The notes under the pieces are model-generated. The model searched no databases, had not been told where the DNA came from, and was given only the letters and a program-made list of their open reading frames with translations. A stretch of 64,000 nt of DNA, taken from positions 141,762-205,761 of the forward strand of contig NZ_QGGQ01000001.1 of the NCBI RefSeq assembly GCF_003148665.1, given 5' to 3'. This document shows positions 26,619-36,730 of this stretch, piece by piece. The stretch's first letter is position 1. Each line of letters opens with the position of its first letter. This DNA is from Maribacter polysiphoniae. Its GTDB lineage: Bacteria; Bacteroidota; Bacteroidia; Flavobacteriales; Flavobacteriaceae. Both the position numbers and the translations under genes were made by a program.

Positions 26619-27296
26619 ATGAGCGGGTTCTTTAATTCTTCGATAGGTAGAAAGTATGCGATGGCGCTTTCTGCTTTTTTTCTTATTATTTTTTTAGTCA
26701 TTCATTTAGCGGTAAACATCACATCCGTTTTCAGTGAGGATTTGTTCAATCAACTATCCCATTTCATGGGTACGAATCCATTAATTCAATTTGGATTACA
26801 GCCTGTTTTGATATTTGGTGTCGTCTTCCATTTTGTGATGGGGTTTGTTCTTGAGAGAAAGAACAAAGGCGCAAGAAACATTAAATACTTTAAAAACAAT
26901 GGGGCTGCCAATTCCACTTGGATGAGTCGTAACATGATTTACAGCGGCTTGGTTATCCTAGCTTTTATCGTATTGCATTTTATAGATTTCTGGATTCCGG
27001 AATTGAACACCAAGTATGTTCAAGGTGATATGTCTGGCCTTTTGGCGGATGGGGAAGGATTTCGTTATTTCGAAGAACTTCAACATAAATTTGTTAACCC
27101 TGCCAGGGTAGGTGCTTATGTAGTTGCCTTTATTTTATTGGCGCTGCATTTATTACACGGATTCACCTCTGCTTTCCAATCCGTTGGGGCAACCATGGGA
27201 AGAAGAAAAGTAATGCAAAATATTGGCAAGGCATATTCAATTCTTATTCCATTAGGATTTATCGTTGTTGCTCTTTTCCATCATTTTAACCATTAA
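26619..27296 (+). CDS. sdhC: Succinate dehydrogenase cytochrome b subunit
   Basis: The single membrane anchor of a class-B succinate:menaquinone oxidoreductase (or fumarate reductase), 225 residues with five membrane helices. Histidines suited to bind two b hemes occur in FLVIHLAVN, GVVFHFVMG, IVLHFIDFW and LLALHLLHGF. There is no sdhD, as expected for this class. It is the first gene of the operon, 12 nt before sdhA. Confidence 0.93.
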   Translation: MSGFFNSSIGRKYAMALSAFFLIIFLVIHLAVNITSVFSEDLFNQLSHFMGTNPLIQFGLQPVLIFGVVFHFVMGFVLERKNKGARNIKYFKNNGAANSTWMSRNMIYSGLVILAFIVLHFIDFWIPELNTKYVQGDMSGLLADGEGFRYFEELQHKFVNPARVGAYVVAFILLALHLLHGFTSAFQSVGATMGRRKVMQNIGKAYSILIPLGFIVVALFHHFNH

Positions 27297-27308
27297 TACC
27301 ATTTACTT

Positions 27309-29324
27309 ATGTCTGTATTAGACTCAAAAGTGCCTGAAGGCCCAATTAAGGACAAGTGGACTACCTATAAGGACAAAATAAATCTTGTAAACCCTGCGAA
27401 CAAGCGTCACATCGACATTATTGTTGTTGGTACCGGATTGGCAGGAGGATCCGCCGCTGCAACCTTAGCGGAGCTAGGATACAATGTTAAAGCATTTGCA
27501 TATCAAGATTCTCCCCGTAGGGCACACTCAATCGCAGCACAAGGTGGTATTAATGCCGCTAAAAATTATATGGGTGATGGCGATTCTGTTTATCGTTTGT
27601 TCTATGATACCGTAAAAGGTGGCGATTATCGCTCCCGTGAGGCGAATGTTTATCGTTTAGCCGAGGTGTCAGCCAATATTATTGACCAATGCGTAGCCCA
27701 AGGGGTACCATTTGCACGTGATTATGGCGGATTGTTGGACAACCGTTCTTTTGGAGGGGTTTTGGTTTCCAGGACATTTTATGCCAAAGGACAAACGGGT
27801 CAACAATTATTGCTAGGTTGTTATTCGGCCATGAACCGACAAATTGCCCGCGGTAAGATCGATATGTACAACCGACATGAAATGCTCGATGTTGTTAAGA
27901 TCGACGGCAAAGCACGTGGTATTATTGCCCGTAATTTGATTACAGGTGAACTCGAACGTCATTCTGCCCATGCCGTGGTAATCGCCACAGGTGGTTATGG
28001 TAATGTATACTTCCTTTCAACCAATGCTATGGGATCCAACGCAACCGCTGCTTGGAAAATACATAAAAAGGGTGCTTTCTTTGCCAACCCTTGTTTTACA
28101 CAAATCCACCCAACATGTATTCCTCGTTCAGGGGACTACCAATCCAAATTAACCTTGATGTCAGAATCATTGCGTAATGATGGTAGAATTTGGGTGCCAG
28201 CAAAATTAGAAGATGCTAAAGCAATACAACAAGGTAAATTAAAGCCTACACAAATTGCTGAAGAAGATAGGGATTACTATTTAGAACGTCGTTACCCAGC
28301 CTTTGGTAACCTTGTACCTCGTGATGTTGCCTCAAGGGCCGCCAAGGAACGTTGTGACGCCGGTTACGGAGTAAATGCCACTGGAGAGGCTGTTTATTTG
28401 GATTTTGCCGCTGCGATTGAACGTTATGGTAAAGAGCAAGCGAAAATCCATGGTATTACCAATGCTTCCAAAGAAAAGCTCACTGAATTGGGTGAAGCTG
28501 TTATAGAGGCCAAATACGGTAACCTTTTCCAAATGTACGAGAAGATCGTAGATGAGAATCCCTATAAAACACCAATGATGATCTATCCTGCTACCCACTA
28601 TACTATGGGTGGTATTTGGGTCGATTACAACTTAATGACCACGGTTCCCGGTTTATATTGTATCGGTGAGGCCAACTTCTCCGATCATGGTGCCAACCGA
28701 TTGGGTGCTTCTGCACTAATGCAAGGTTTAGCCGATGGTTATTTTGTATTACCTTATACTATCGGAGATTATTTATCGGATGATATTAGGACCGGAGCAA
28801 TCCCAACCGACAGCAAGGAATTCGAAGAGACCGAAAAAGAGGTTCGCGAACGTATCGATTTCTTTTTGAACAACAATGGGACTAAATCTGTCGACCATTT
28901 CCACAAACGCCTAGGAAAAGTAATGTGGGATAAAGTAGGAATGTCCCGTAACGCCAAAGGCTTAAAAGAAGCCATGGCAGAAATCAAGCAGATACGCGAA
29001 GAATTCTGGAAAGACGTCAAGGTTCCTGGTGGAGCCAATGAAATGAACCCGGAACTGGAAAAAGCAGGTCGTGTGGCCGATTTCTTGGAACTCGGTGAAT
29101 TGTTCGCAAAAGACGCCCTTATCCGAGAGGAATCCTGTGGTGGTCATTTCCGTGAAGAATCCGTAGAAATGGATGGGGAACAAGAAGGGGAAGCCAAACG
29201 TAACGATAAGGATTATGCCTTTGTTTCCGCTTGGGAATACAAAGGGGAGCCTGGAGACGCCGTATTGCACAAAGAGCAATTGGAATTTAAGGATATAGAA
29301 TTAAAACAACGTAGTTATAAATAG
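27309..29324 (+). CDS. sdhA: Succinate dehydrogenase/fumarate reductase flavoprotein subunit
   Basis: The FAD-bearing catalytic subunit, 671 residues, which oxidises succinate to fumarate on the cytoplasmic face. The N-terminal FAD motif is [19 protein letters not shown] (about residues 36-54), the flavin-attachment region is [19 protein letters not shown], and the active site includes [27 protein letters not shown] binds FAD near residue 460. The length fits class-B enzymes. Succinate oxidation is the default reading in an aerobe; direction cannot be told from sequence. Confidence 0.96.
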   Translation: MSVLDSKVPEGPIKDKWTTYKDKINLVNPANKRHIDIIVVGTGLAGGSAAATLAELGYNVKAFAYQDSPRRAHSIAAQGGINAAKNYMGDGDSVYRLFYDTVKGGDYRSREANVYRLAEVSANIIDQCVAQGVPFARDYGGLLDNRSFGGVLVSRTFYAKGQTGQQLLLGCYSAMNRQIARGKIDMYNRHEMLDVVKIDGKARGIIARNLITGELERHSAHAVVIATGGYGNVYFLSTNAMGSNATAAWKIHKKGAFFANPCFTQIHPTCIPRSGDYQSKLTLMSESLRNDGRIWVPAKLEDAKAIQQGKLKPTQIAEEDRDYYLERRYPAFGNLVPRDVASRAAKERCDAGYGVNATGEAVYLDFAAAIERYGKEQAKIHGITNASKEKLTELGEAVIEAKYGNLFQMYEKIVDENPYKTPMMIYPATHYTMGGIWVDYNLMTTVPGLYCIGEANFSDHGANRLGASALMQGLADGYFVLPYTIGDYLSDDIRTGAIPTDSKEFEETEKEVRERIDFFLNNNGTKSVDHFHKRLGKVMWDKVGMSRNAKGLKEAMAEIKQIREEFWKDVKVPGGANEMNPELEKAGRVADFLELGELFAKDALIREESCGGHFREESVEMDGEQEGEAKRNDKDYAFVSAWEYKGEPGDAVLHKEQLEFKDIELKQRSYK

Positions 29325-29401
29325 TAATACGCTCTTAGTGGGAAGTTTATAAACAACTTTTCTCCACTATTACAAACCGTATTACTTAATACTCATATAG
29401 T

Positions 29402-30151
29402 ATGAATCTGACGCTTAAAATTTGGAGACAAAAAGGACCACAGGATAAAGGCAAGATGGTCGATTACAAGGTGTCTGAAATTTCAGAACATATGTCTTTC
29501 TTGGAAATGATGGATGTTTTGAATGAACAGCTTGTAAATTCTGGCGAAGAACCTGTAGCATTTGACCATGATTGTCGTGAAGGTATTTGTGGCATGTGCT
29601 CCTTACATATAAATGGAGAAGCCCACGGCCCAGACAGGGGTATCACTACCTGTCAATTGCACATGAGAATGTTCAAGGACGGTGACACCATAACCATTGA
29701 ACCATGGAGAGCCAAGGCATTTCCGGTAATCAAGGATTTGGTAGTGGATAGAACTGCCTTTGAGCGTATTCAACAGGCCGGTGGTTATATTTCAGTGAAC
29801 ACTTCAGGAAACACCCAGGATGCCAATTCCATTCCAATTCCAAAACACGCTGCCGATGAGGCTATGGATGCCGCAGCCTGTATCGGATGTGGCGCATGTG
29901 TGGCTAGTTGTAAAAACTCTTCCGCCATGTTGTTCGTCGGCGCCAAAGTTTCACAATTCGCACTTTTGCCCCAAGGACGGGTTGAAGCCACAGACCGAGT
30001 TAAGAATATGGTAGCCCAAATGGATTTGGAAGGCTTTGGGAACTGTACCAATACCGGTGCTTGTGAAGTCGAATGTCCTAAGGGAATCACCCTGGAGAAC
30101 ATTGCCAGAATGAACCGCGAATTGGTGAAAGCGAACCTTATAAAGTTCTAA
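29402..30151 (+). CDS. sdhB: Succinate dehydrogenase/fumarate reductase iron-sulfur subunit
   Basis: Electron-transfer subunit of 249 residues linking SdhA to the cytochrome b anchor. The [2Fe-2S] site is [15 protein letters not shown] (about residues 58-72) with a later Cys in TTCQLHM. The ferredoxin-like domain has [13 protein letters not shown] (about 160-172) and [15 protein letters not shown] (about 216-230), giving the [4Fe-4S] and [3Fe-4S] centres. It starts 77 nt after sdhA and is followed by a strong terminator. Confidence 0.96.
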   Translation: MNLTLKIWRQKGPQDKGKMVDYKVSEISEHMSFLEMMDVLNEQLVNSGEEPVAFDHDCREGICGMCSLHINGEAHGPDRGITTCQLHMRMFKDGDTITIEPWRAKAFPVIKDLVVDRTAFERIQQAGGYISVNTSGNTQDANSIPIPKHAADEAMDAAACIGCGACVASCKNSSAMLFVGAKVSQFALLPQGRVEATDRVKNMVAQMDLEGFGNCTNTGACEVECPKGITLENIARMNRELVKANLIKF

Positions 30152-30175
30152 TCACCATTCTTTTTCTATAAAATT

Positions 30176-30208
30176 AAAATCCCAACCGAAATCGGTTGGG
30201 ATTTTTTT
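30176..30208 (+). terminator. Terminator of the sdhCAB operon
   Basis: A 14-nt perfect stem (AAAATCCCAACCGA and its complement) with a 2-nt apparent loop runs into a tract of T residues. It ends the operon 24 nt after sdhB and only 10 nt before the Vsr-like gene. Confidence 0.9.
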
Positions 30209-30218
30209 ATTTTTATAC

Positions 30219-30695
30219 ATGGCCAAAACTTATTCCGAAAATCGAATCAAGGTACCCCGTTTCAATGAAGAATCCGGTTTTTACACAACCCCGGAGCGTT
30301 CCAAGATCATGGCAAAGATTCGCGGAAAGAATACCAAACCGGAACTTGCCTTTCGTAAAGCCTTATGGGCCAAAGGGTATCGTTATAGAATCGACTCCAG
30401 AAAATTGATTGGAAGACCCGACATTGTGTTGAACAAATACAAAACGGTTGTTTTTATCGATGGGGAATTCTGGCATGGTTTCCAATGGGAGGAACGAAAG
30501 GAAAAACTGAAAAGCAATAGGGAATTCTGGATTGCGAAAATTGAACGCAACAGACAACGCGATGAGGAAGTGAATGCCGAACTTGAACGCATTGGCTTTA
30601 CCGTATTCCGTTTTTGGGAAAAAGAGATCAAAAACGATTTGGAAGGCTGTATTCAAATAGTGATTTCACATTTAAAATCACAGCACAACCATTAA
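30219..30695 (+). CDS. Vsr-like very short patch repair endonuclease homologue
   Basis: A 158-residue PD-(D/E)XK-type nuclease of the Vsr family, which nicks 5' of T:G mismatches left by deaminated methylcytosine. IRGKNTKPELAFRKALWAKGY and LIGRPDIVLNKYKTVVF (catalytic Asp about residue 68) are typical. In classical Vsr the next block is VHGCFWHxHxC with zinc and catalytic residues; here it is FIDGEFWHGFQWEERK, so most of those ligands are replaced. No dcm-type methyltransferase is adjacent. The gene starts just after the sdh terminator, and no clear promoter of its own was found. Confidence 0.8.
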   Translation: MAKTYSENRIKVPRFNEESGFYTTPERSKIMAKIRGKNTKPELAFRKALWAKGYRYRIDSRKLIGRPDIVLNKYKTVVFIDGEFWHGFQWEERKEKLKSNREFWIAKIERNRQRDEEVNAELERIGFTVFRFWEKEIKNDLEGCIQIVISHLKSQHNH

Positions 30696-30705
30696 TCCCG
30701 AAACT

Positions 30706-31863
30706 ATGCCAATATATCCCCATAAAATTATTTCCAAACTACCCGATGTAGGAACTACCATTTTCACTACTATGGGGCAATTGGCAAAAGCCCATAACGC
30801 CATAGACCTATCCCAGGGTTTCCCTAATTTCGAACCAGACCCAGAACTCTTGGCCTTGGTCGCAAAGGCCATGCGTGATGGTCATAATCAATACGCCCCA
30901 ATGGGCGGTTTACCGGTGTTAAGGGAAGTAATCGCTAGTAAAATAAAAAGCTTGCACCAAAGGACCTATGACCCCGAAAAAGAAATAACCATCACAGTTG
31001 GTGCCTCCCAGGCTATTTTTACGGCGATTACGGCCTTTATTGGCAAAGGGGATGAGGTAATTGTCTTTAAGCCTGCATATGACTGTTACGAGCCAGCTAT
31101 AGCGGTTAATGGTGGAATTCCTGTAGGCATCCAATTGAATAAAGCGGATTACAAAATAGATTGGAACCATTTTCGAAGCAAGATTACACCTAAAACGAAA
31201 ATGATCATCATTAACACCCCACACAATCCCAGTGGTACCATTCTTGCGAAAGAAGACATGCTGGAGTTGCAAAAGAGTTTGGCCAACACCAACATTATCG
31301 TTATCAGTGATGAGGTCTACGAACATATTGTCTTTGACGGCCATGAGCATGAAAGTGTATCGCGTTTTGAAGATTTGGCCGCTCGTAGTATTATATGTTC
31401 CTCTTTTGGGAAGACCTTTCATGTTACCGGTTGGAAAGTTGGTTATTGTGTAGCACCTGCAGCATTGATGCATGAATTTCGAAAAACACATCAGTTCAAT
31501 GTATTCTGCGTAGATCACCCCATTCAACATGCCCTTGCGACCTATCTACAACAACCTCAACATTACTTAAGCCTTAATGGGTTCTACCAAGGAAAAAGGG
31601 ATTATTTCCTAAACGCCTTAAAAGGTTCCCAATTTACTGCTATCCCAGCCCAAGGAACCTATTTCCAACTTCTGGGATTCTCGAATGTTTCCAATGAGGA
31701 TGATATCACTTTTGCCAAAAGATTGATTGTTGAACACCAACTGGCAAGTATTCCCATTTCAGTCTTTAATATGAATGGGCAAGACCATAAGGTTTTACGA
31801 TTCTGCTTTGCAAAAACCCATGACACCCTGGAAAGGGCCACCGAAATCTTACAACGAATTTAA
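30706..31863 (+). CDS. Methionine/aromatic aminotransferase (YbdL/KAT type)
   Basis: A 385-residue class I PLP aminotransferase. The PLP lysine is in SSFGKTFHVTGWKVGYCVAP (about residue 231). AHNAIDLSQGFPNFEPDP near the N-terminus, NTPHNPSGTIL (about 166-176), and ISDEVYEHIVFDG are family marks. The close resemblance to YbdL and kynurenine aminotransferases suggests transamination of 4-methylthio-2-oxobutyrate (methionine salvage) or aromatic amino acids. It starts 10 nt after the Vsr-like gene, so they are probably cotranscribed. Confidence 0.9.
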   Translation: MPIYPHKIISKLPDVGTTIFTTMGQLAKAHNAIDLSQGFPNFEPDPELLALVAKAMRDGHNQYAPMGGLPVLREVIASKIKSLHQRTYDPEKEITITVGASQAIFTAITAFIGKGDEVIVFKPAYDCYEPAIAVNGGIPVGIQLNKADYKIDWNHFRSKITPKTKMIIINTPHNPSGTILAKEDMLELQKSLANTNIIVISDEVYEHIVFDGHEHESVSRFEDLAARSIICSSFGKTFHVTGWKVGYCVAPAALMHEFRKTHQFNVFCVDHPIQHALATYLQQPQHYLSLNGFYQGKRDYFLNALKGSQFTAIPAQGTYFQLLGFSNVSNEDDITFAKRLIVEHQLASIPISVFNMNGQDHKVLRFCFAKTHDTLERATEILQRI

Positions 31864-32401
31864 AGTCCACGATTCCTTTTGGTGATAGTGAATCAGCAGT
31901 CCCCACAATGGAAAGAAAGTTAAGTGCCCCATCATTGGTTCCCAAAGTAATTGTCACCCAGTGTATTTATCAGGTTACCCCCCAACCGAAGAATACCTTT
32001 TGATCCTTTTAAGCCCAAGTAAATCCGTTAACATGCATTTCTTTATTCCATTTGTATAACACCCGATTCTTCCTAAAATAAAAAAAGCCCTGATAGTATC
32101 AGGGCTTTTTTCAATTCTTATACGAAAAGCATTAAATCATAAACAATTTCTTAATCAATAATACTACACCGTGATAAAAATCATTCTTGTACACTAAAAT
32201 CTCATTTTCATTCGAGGAGTGGTGGTTAATTTGGGCATCCATATAATTTAGGTTTGGGGATAGGTTTATATTAAATTTTTACTGCATATAAATATAATTC
32301 AAAACGCAGATATTCCCTAAATTATTGTTGTGAATTGTGCTTAAAATGTTGTGAAAAAATTGAAAAACTAATTTTATCGTTGAACTACCTATATCTTGGC
32401 C
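31864..32401. other. Convergent intergenic region
   Basis: The spacer between the aminotransferase gene and the convergent CoA-transferase genes. It holds one bidirectional terminator (32081-32111) and otherwise AT-rich DNA with no open frame or RNA gene recognised. Confidence 0.5.
32081..32111. terminator. Bidirectional rho-independent terminator
   Basis: GCCCTGAT and ATCAGGGC arms around AGT (32087-32105) are flanked by six A residues on the left and six T residues on the right, so it can serve both the aminotransferase and the CoA-transferase transcripts. Confidence 0.9.
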
Positions 32402-33055
32402 TTAAAGTTTCATTTCCGGAATATCACCCTCTATGATCAACCGCCCATTTGTGGCATTCTCGATTGCTTCCACACTAACCCCTGGAGCGCGCTCCAATAG
32501 CTTAAAACCGTCTGTTGTAACCTCGAGTACGGCAAGATTGGTCACTATCTTTTTAACACAACCCACGCCGGTTAATGGCAAGGTACATTCCTTTAATAAT
32601 TTGGATTCACCAGCCCTATTGGTATGCATCATAGCGACGATTATATTCTCTGCCGATGCCACCAAGTCCATCGCCCCTCCCATACCTTTGACCATTTTGC
32701 CTGGAATCTTCCAATTCGCAATATCACCTTTATCGGACACTTCCATGGCCCCTAATATGGTAAGGTCTACATGTTGACCGCGAATCATTGCGAAACTGGT
32801 TACCGAGTCAAAGAACGAGGCTCCGGGCATGGTCGTTATGGTTTGTTTGCCCGCATTGATGATATCCGCATCTTCCTCACCCTCGAACGGAAAAGGCCCC
32901 ATACCCAATACACCGTTCTCACTTTGGAATTCCACACTAATATCATCTCGGACGAAATTGGCCACCATCGTAGGAATGCCTATTCCAAGATTAACATAAT
33001 AACCATCCTTTACTTCCTTTGCTATACGCTTTGCGATACCATTCTTGTCTAACAT
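32402..33055 (-). CDS. scoB: 3-oxoacid CoA-transferase subunit B
   Basis: Catalytic subunit of a two-subunit CoA-transferase that moves CoA from succinyl-CoA to acetoacetate or a related 3-oxoacid. The catalytic glutamate is in QSENGVLGMGPFP (about residue 44); GIGIPTMVANFV is near the N-terminus and LTGVGCVKKIVTNLAV in the C-terminal part. The length of 217 residues is normal. Its ATG overlaps the scoA stop codon as TGATG, indicating translational coupling. Confidence 0.93.
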   Translation of the reverse strand: MLDKNGIAKRIAKEVKDGYYVNLGIGIPTMVANFVRDDISVEFQSENGVLGMGPFPFEGEEDADIINAGKQTITTMPGASFFDSVTSFAMIRGQHVDLTILGAMEVSDKGDIANWKIPGKMVKGMGGAMDLVASAENIIVAMMHTNRAGESKLLKECTLPLTGVGCVKKIVTNLAVLEVTTDGFKLLERAPGVSVEAIENATNGRLIIEGDIPEMKL

Positions 33056-33756
33056 CAGTTTCTTGGTCTTACTGTTCGTTGTTCAATTCTTTTCTCATAC
33101 TTTTCCCCTTGGAATATCCGTTGAACGAAGATACCGGGAACATGTATATCATTGGGGTCCAAGGATCCCGCAGGCAATAATTCCTCTACCTCAGCAACCG
33201 TGATATTGGCCGCCCCACACATACAGGGATTGAAATTTCGCGCAGTACCCTTAAAAATCAGGTTCCCTGCCTCATCGCCTTTCCATGCCTTTACGAATGA
33301 AAAATCGGCCTTAAAGGCCTCTTCCAAGACATACATCTTACCGTTGAATTCCCGGGTTTCCTTTCCCAAAGCCACTTCGGTCCCAAAACCAGCAGGTGTA
33401 TAAAATGCCGGGAAACCCGCTTGGGCAGCCCTGCATTTCTCGGCCAGGGTTCCTTGTGGGGTAAGTTCAACCTCCAATTCCCCACTTAACATTTGACGTT
33501 CAAATTCATCATTCTCTCCCACGTAAGATGAAATCATCTTCCGTATTTGCTTTTTTTGCAAAAGCAGGCCCAATCCAAAATCATCTACCCCCGCATTATT
33601 GGAAATACAACAAAGATCGGTTACCCCCAAACGCACTAATTCCGAAATCGTATTTTCAGGAATACCGCATAAACCAAAACCTCCAAGCATCAAGGTCATT
33701 CCGTCCTTTACCCCTTTTAATGCTTCCTGAACATTTTCTACCGTTTTACGAATCAT
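33055..33756 (-). CDS. scoA: 3-oxoacid CoA-transferase subunit A
   Basis: Partner of scoB, 233 residues. The CoA-binding loop [13 protein letters not shown] (about residues 25-37) is the subunit A signature, followed by [14 protein letters not shown] and [16 protein letters not shown]. The pair lets the cell use or make acetoacetate-type ketone bodies and links to amino acid breakdown. It is the first gene of the two-gene operon. Confidence 0.93.
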   Translation of the reverse strand: MIRKTVENVQEALKGVKDGMTLMLGGFGLCGIPENTISELVRLGVTDLCCISNNAGVDDFGLGLLLQKKQIRKMISSYVGENDEFERQMLSGELEVELTPQGTLAEKCRAAQAGFPAFYTPAGFGTEVALGKETREFNGKMYVLEEAFKADFSFVKAWKGDEAGNLIFKGTARNFNPCMCGAANITVAEVEELLPAGSLDPNDIHVPGIFVQRIFQGEKYEKRIEQRTVRPRN

Positions 33757-33818
33757 AATTTGTCTAGTCTGTTTTTATAATCTGAAAAGCCAAGCTACAC
33801 TAAATTAAGGTTTTAAAA

Positions 33819-33857
33819 AGAAAATGCCCTTACTTTTTGGTGAAAGTTAAGGGCATT
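33819..33857 (-). terminator. Terminator of the ricT-gldH-PBP1A operon
   Basis: Ten-nt perfect arms AATGCCCTTA (33823-33832) and TAAGGGCATT (33848-33857) are followed, in the leftward reading direction, by a T-rich run. It lies 34 nt after the PBP1A stop codon. Confidence 0.8.
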
Positions 33858-33891
33858 CAGCAAGGTCGCTGATTTATAATCCATGAGGAAT

Positions 33892-36252
33892 TTAGAAATC
33901 GAGATCCTCTAAATCGTCATCCAAATCTTTTTCTTTATTGGAGTCCTCCGCTGATTTAGTACAATCCAAATTGATGGACATATTCTCGGGTTTGGGAAAT
34001 TCACCATCAGAAACCCCCAAGTCCTTATCGTCATAATTCTTTCGCATATAAAGTCCCCAAATGGGCAACGCCATTGATGCTCCTTGACCGTAAGTGATTG
34101 ACTTAAAGTGTACGGAACGATCATCACCACCTACCCATACACCAGTGACCAAATTAGGTACCATACCCATAAACCACCCATCACTTTGATTTTGGGTAGT
34201 ACCGGTCTTACCGGCAATAGGGTTTTTAAATTCATAGGGGTATCCCGTGATTATCTCCTTATATTCCGGACGCCATTTATCATAACCCGTTGTACGTAAG
34301 CGGGTACCTGAACCTCCTTGGGTTACACCTTCCAATAAATTTACCATGGCATAGGCTACTTCTTTACTCAATACATCCTTGGTTTCTGGGACATATTCAT
34401 ATAATACCGTTCCATTCTTATCCTCGATACGGGTTACCATTACAGGTTTTACGTACACTCCTTGATTCACAAATGCCCCATAGGCACCAACCATTTCATA
34501 AACGCTAAGGTCGGGTGTTCCTAGGGCTATAGAAGGTACTTCCGGAATTTCACTGGTAATTCCCAGATTCTTTACAATCGAAACCACCGACTTGGGACCG
34601 ACCCTATCGATCAATTGGGCGGTAACACTATTTTTGGAATTCGCCAAGGCCCTTTTCAAGGTATACATCTCACCTGAATACTTGCCTTCGGAATTTTTTG
34701 GACACCAAGGTTCTGGATTCCCGTGTTTTCCAGCTTCAATACAGTATTGTGTATCTGGTAATTCATAACAAGGGGATAACCTTAACTGGTCAATTGCCGC
34801 TGCATACACAAATGGCTTAAAGGTTGAACCGGCTTGGCGGGCACCCTGATAGACATTATCATATTGGAAGTGTCTATAATCAACACCCCCGACCCAAGCT
34901 TTTACGTGTCCTGTTTGTGGCTCCATCGACATCATTGCCGTTCTTAGGAAGGATTTATAATACCTAATGGAGTCCATTGGCGTCATAATAGTATCCTTCT
35001 CATGGGAATCGCTCTTCCAATCAAAGACGGTCATCTCGGTTTTTTTGGTGAAGGAATTTCGAATGTCCTTTTCCGATTTGCCCTGTCTTTTCATCAAGCG
35101 CCAGCGATCCGAATTCTTCATGGCCCGTTCCAGGATACCATCTACCTCCTCCTTCGTCAAATCCAAGAAAGGGGCTGTTTTATTACGATCAGGGGTATTT
35201 TGATGAAAAAACTCCGTTTGCAATTTCTCCATATGCTCTTGTACGGCTTCTTCCGCATTGGCCTGCATACGGGAATCGATCGTCGTGTATATTTTTAGTC
35301 CGTCAAGATAAAGACTCCACTTATCACGCTCACCTTCCACCGCCGGTTTAGGATTCTTTTTGATCCAATCGTTCATAAAGCCTTGCAAATACATCCTAAA
35401 ATACGTTGCCAATCCTTCCCTATGGTTCTCAGGGTTGAAATGGACTTCCATTTTTAAGGCCTGAAGGGAATCTTTTTCTTCTTCAGTGATATAGTCGTAT
35501 TTCGCCATTTGGGCCAAAACCGTATTTCGCCTATTGAAAACCAGTTCTTTACGCCTTAAGGGGTTGTAATATGAGGAATTCTTCAACATCCCTACGAGCA
35601 TGGCCGACTCCTCTATCTTCAAGTCGATGGGCTCCTTGCCAAAATAAATCTTGGAGGCCGATCGAATACCATCCGCAGCATATCCGAAGTCATAAATATT
35701 CAGATACATGGCAATAATTTCATCTTTGGTGTACTGTCGTTCCAAACGTGTAGCCAAAACCCATTCCTTGACTTTCTGCAGAATAGCCTGGGTCTTCTTC
35801 TCTTTTTCCCTGGCACCAATGAACAGTTGACGTGCCAATTGCTGGGAAATGGTACTTGCCCCTCCTTTTTTACCCAAATAGGCAAAGGCCCTCAAAGTAC
35901 CCCTGGCATCTATCCCTGAATGCTCATAAAACCGGGCATCTTCAGTAGCCACTAAGGCGTTTATCAAGTTTTGTGGAAGATCTTCAAATTTGATCGGGGT
36001 ACGATTATCATCCAGATAAAATTTACCTAAAGTCTCTCCGTCGGATGAAAAGATTTCGGAAGCTAGATTTGTCTGGGGGTTTTCCAAATACTCATACGGG
36101 GGCAATTCCCCAAATACACCCCATGATGCCAATAAAAACAACATTACCCCGGAAAGCGCACCCACGGTGAACAAAATCCAGAACCATTTAACAAACTTAA
36201 AAAAGCCTTTATTGTTATTTTTCTTCTTGGCTTTCACCATTTTTTTACTCAT
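33892..36252 (-). CDS. Penicillin-binding protein 1A, bifunctional peptidoglycan synthase
   Basis: A class A PBP of 786 residues with transglycosylase and transpeptidase domains. A basic cytoplasmic tail and one membrane anchor (about residues 21-47) come first. The GT51 domain has EDARFYEHSGIDARG (catalytic Glu about residue 106) and GGASTISQQLARQLF. The transpeptidase has the SxxK serine in AGSTFKPF, SKNS as the SxN motif, and AGKTGTTQNQSDGWFMG as KTG. The acidic tail ends DLDDDLEDLDF. It overlaps gldH by 8 nt. Confidence 0.95.
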   Translation of the reverse strand: MSKKMVKAKKKNNNKGFFKFVKWFWILFTVGALSGVMLFLLASWGVFGELPPYEYLENPQTNLASEIFSSDGETLGKFYLDDNRTPIKFEDLPQNLINALVATEDARFYEHSGIDARGTLRAFAYLGKKGGASTISQQLARQLFIGAREKEKKTQAILQKVKEWVLATRLERQYTKDEIIAMYLNIYDFGYAADGIRSASKIYFGKEPIDLKIEESAMLVGMLKNSSYYNPLRRKELVFNRRNTVLAQMAKYDYITEEEKDSLQALKMEVHFNPENHREGLATYFRMYLQGFMNDWIKKNPKPAVEGERDKWSLYLDGLKIYTTIDSRMQANAEEAVQEHMEKLQTEFFHQNTPDRNKTAPFLDLTKEEVDGILERAMKNSDRWRLMKRQGKSEKDIRNSFTKKTEMTVFDWKSDSHEKDTIMTPMDSIRYYKSFLRTAMMSMEPQTGHVKAWVGGVDYRHFQYDNVYQGARQAGSTFKPFVYAAAIDQLRLSPCYELPDTQYCIEAGKHGNPEPWCPKNSEGKYSGEMYTLKRALANSKNSVTAQLIDRVGPKSVVSIVKNLGITSEIPEVPSIALGTPDLSVYEMVGAYGAFVNQGVYVKPVMVTRIEDKNGTVLYEYVPETKDVLSKEVAYAMVNLLEGVTQGGSGTRLRTTGYDKWRPEYKEIITGYPYEFKNPIAGKTGTTQNQSDGWFMGMVPNLVTGVWVGGDDRSVHFKSITYGQGASMALPIWGLYMRKNYDDKDLGVSDGEFPKPENMSINLDCTKSAEDSNKEKDLDDDLEDLDF

Positions 36253-36730
36253 TGCTTTTTACTATTTCAAATCCGACATCGGTAATGCCCTCTAAGTTAA
36301 TAATACCCTCGACATTGCCATTTTTTCGCATGGCTTGTGAGATACGTAAGGTATATACGCCTGAAGAAGGAAAAACGATGTTTTCTTTATACCATAATTT
36401 ATTTTCCTTTACGCTACCATAGCCTTTACCCAGCCAGGTCCCATCCGGATCGGCCATCATATATTCCAACGTATCGGTAGCGGTTTCCCCATTGGGATAT
36501 TCCAAGGTTGCTATTAAAAAAAGGTTGCTATAGGGAAAGGTATTATCGTTTCTGACATTGATAAACATATTGTGTTTCTGAATGGTATCGAGTCCCGAAA
36601 AATTGAACTGCATAACACTATCCTTATTCCAAATGCCATTATTGGTCCCCTTGAATTCTGTCTTTACAATGGAATTATCACAGGAAACCATAAAAACAAC
36701 CCCTACAAACGCTACTAATATCCTAAGCAT
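36245..36730 (-). CDS. gldH: Gliding motility lipoprotein GldH
   Basis: A 161-residue lipoprotein required for gliding in Flavobacterium johnsoniae, where GldH is needed for cell movement and chitin use. The ATG at 36730 gives a signal peptide with lipobox VSCDN (Cys about residue 17); the 37 in-frame residues upstream lie inside ricT and are not a signal. The mature part contains GTNNGIWNKDSVMQFNF and GKGYGSVKENKLWYKE, typical of GldH. It is embedded between ricT and the PBP gene with overlaps on both sides. Confidence 0.9.
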   Translation of the reverse strand: MLRILVAFVGVVFMVSCDNSIVKTEFKGTNNGIWNKDSVMQFNFSGLDTIQKHNMFINVRNDNTFPYSNLFLIATLEYPNGETATDTLEYMMADPDGTWLGKGYGSVKENKLWYKENIVFPSSGVYTLRISQAMRKNGNVEGIINLEGITDVGFEIVKSNE

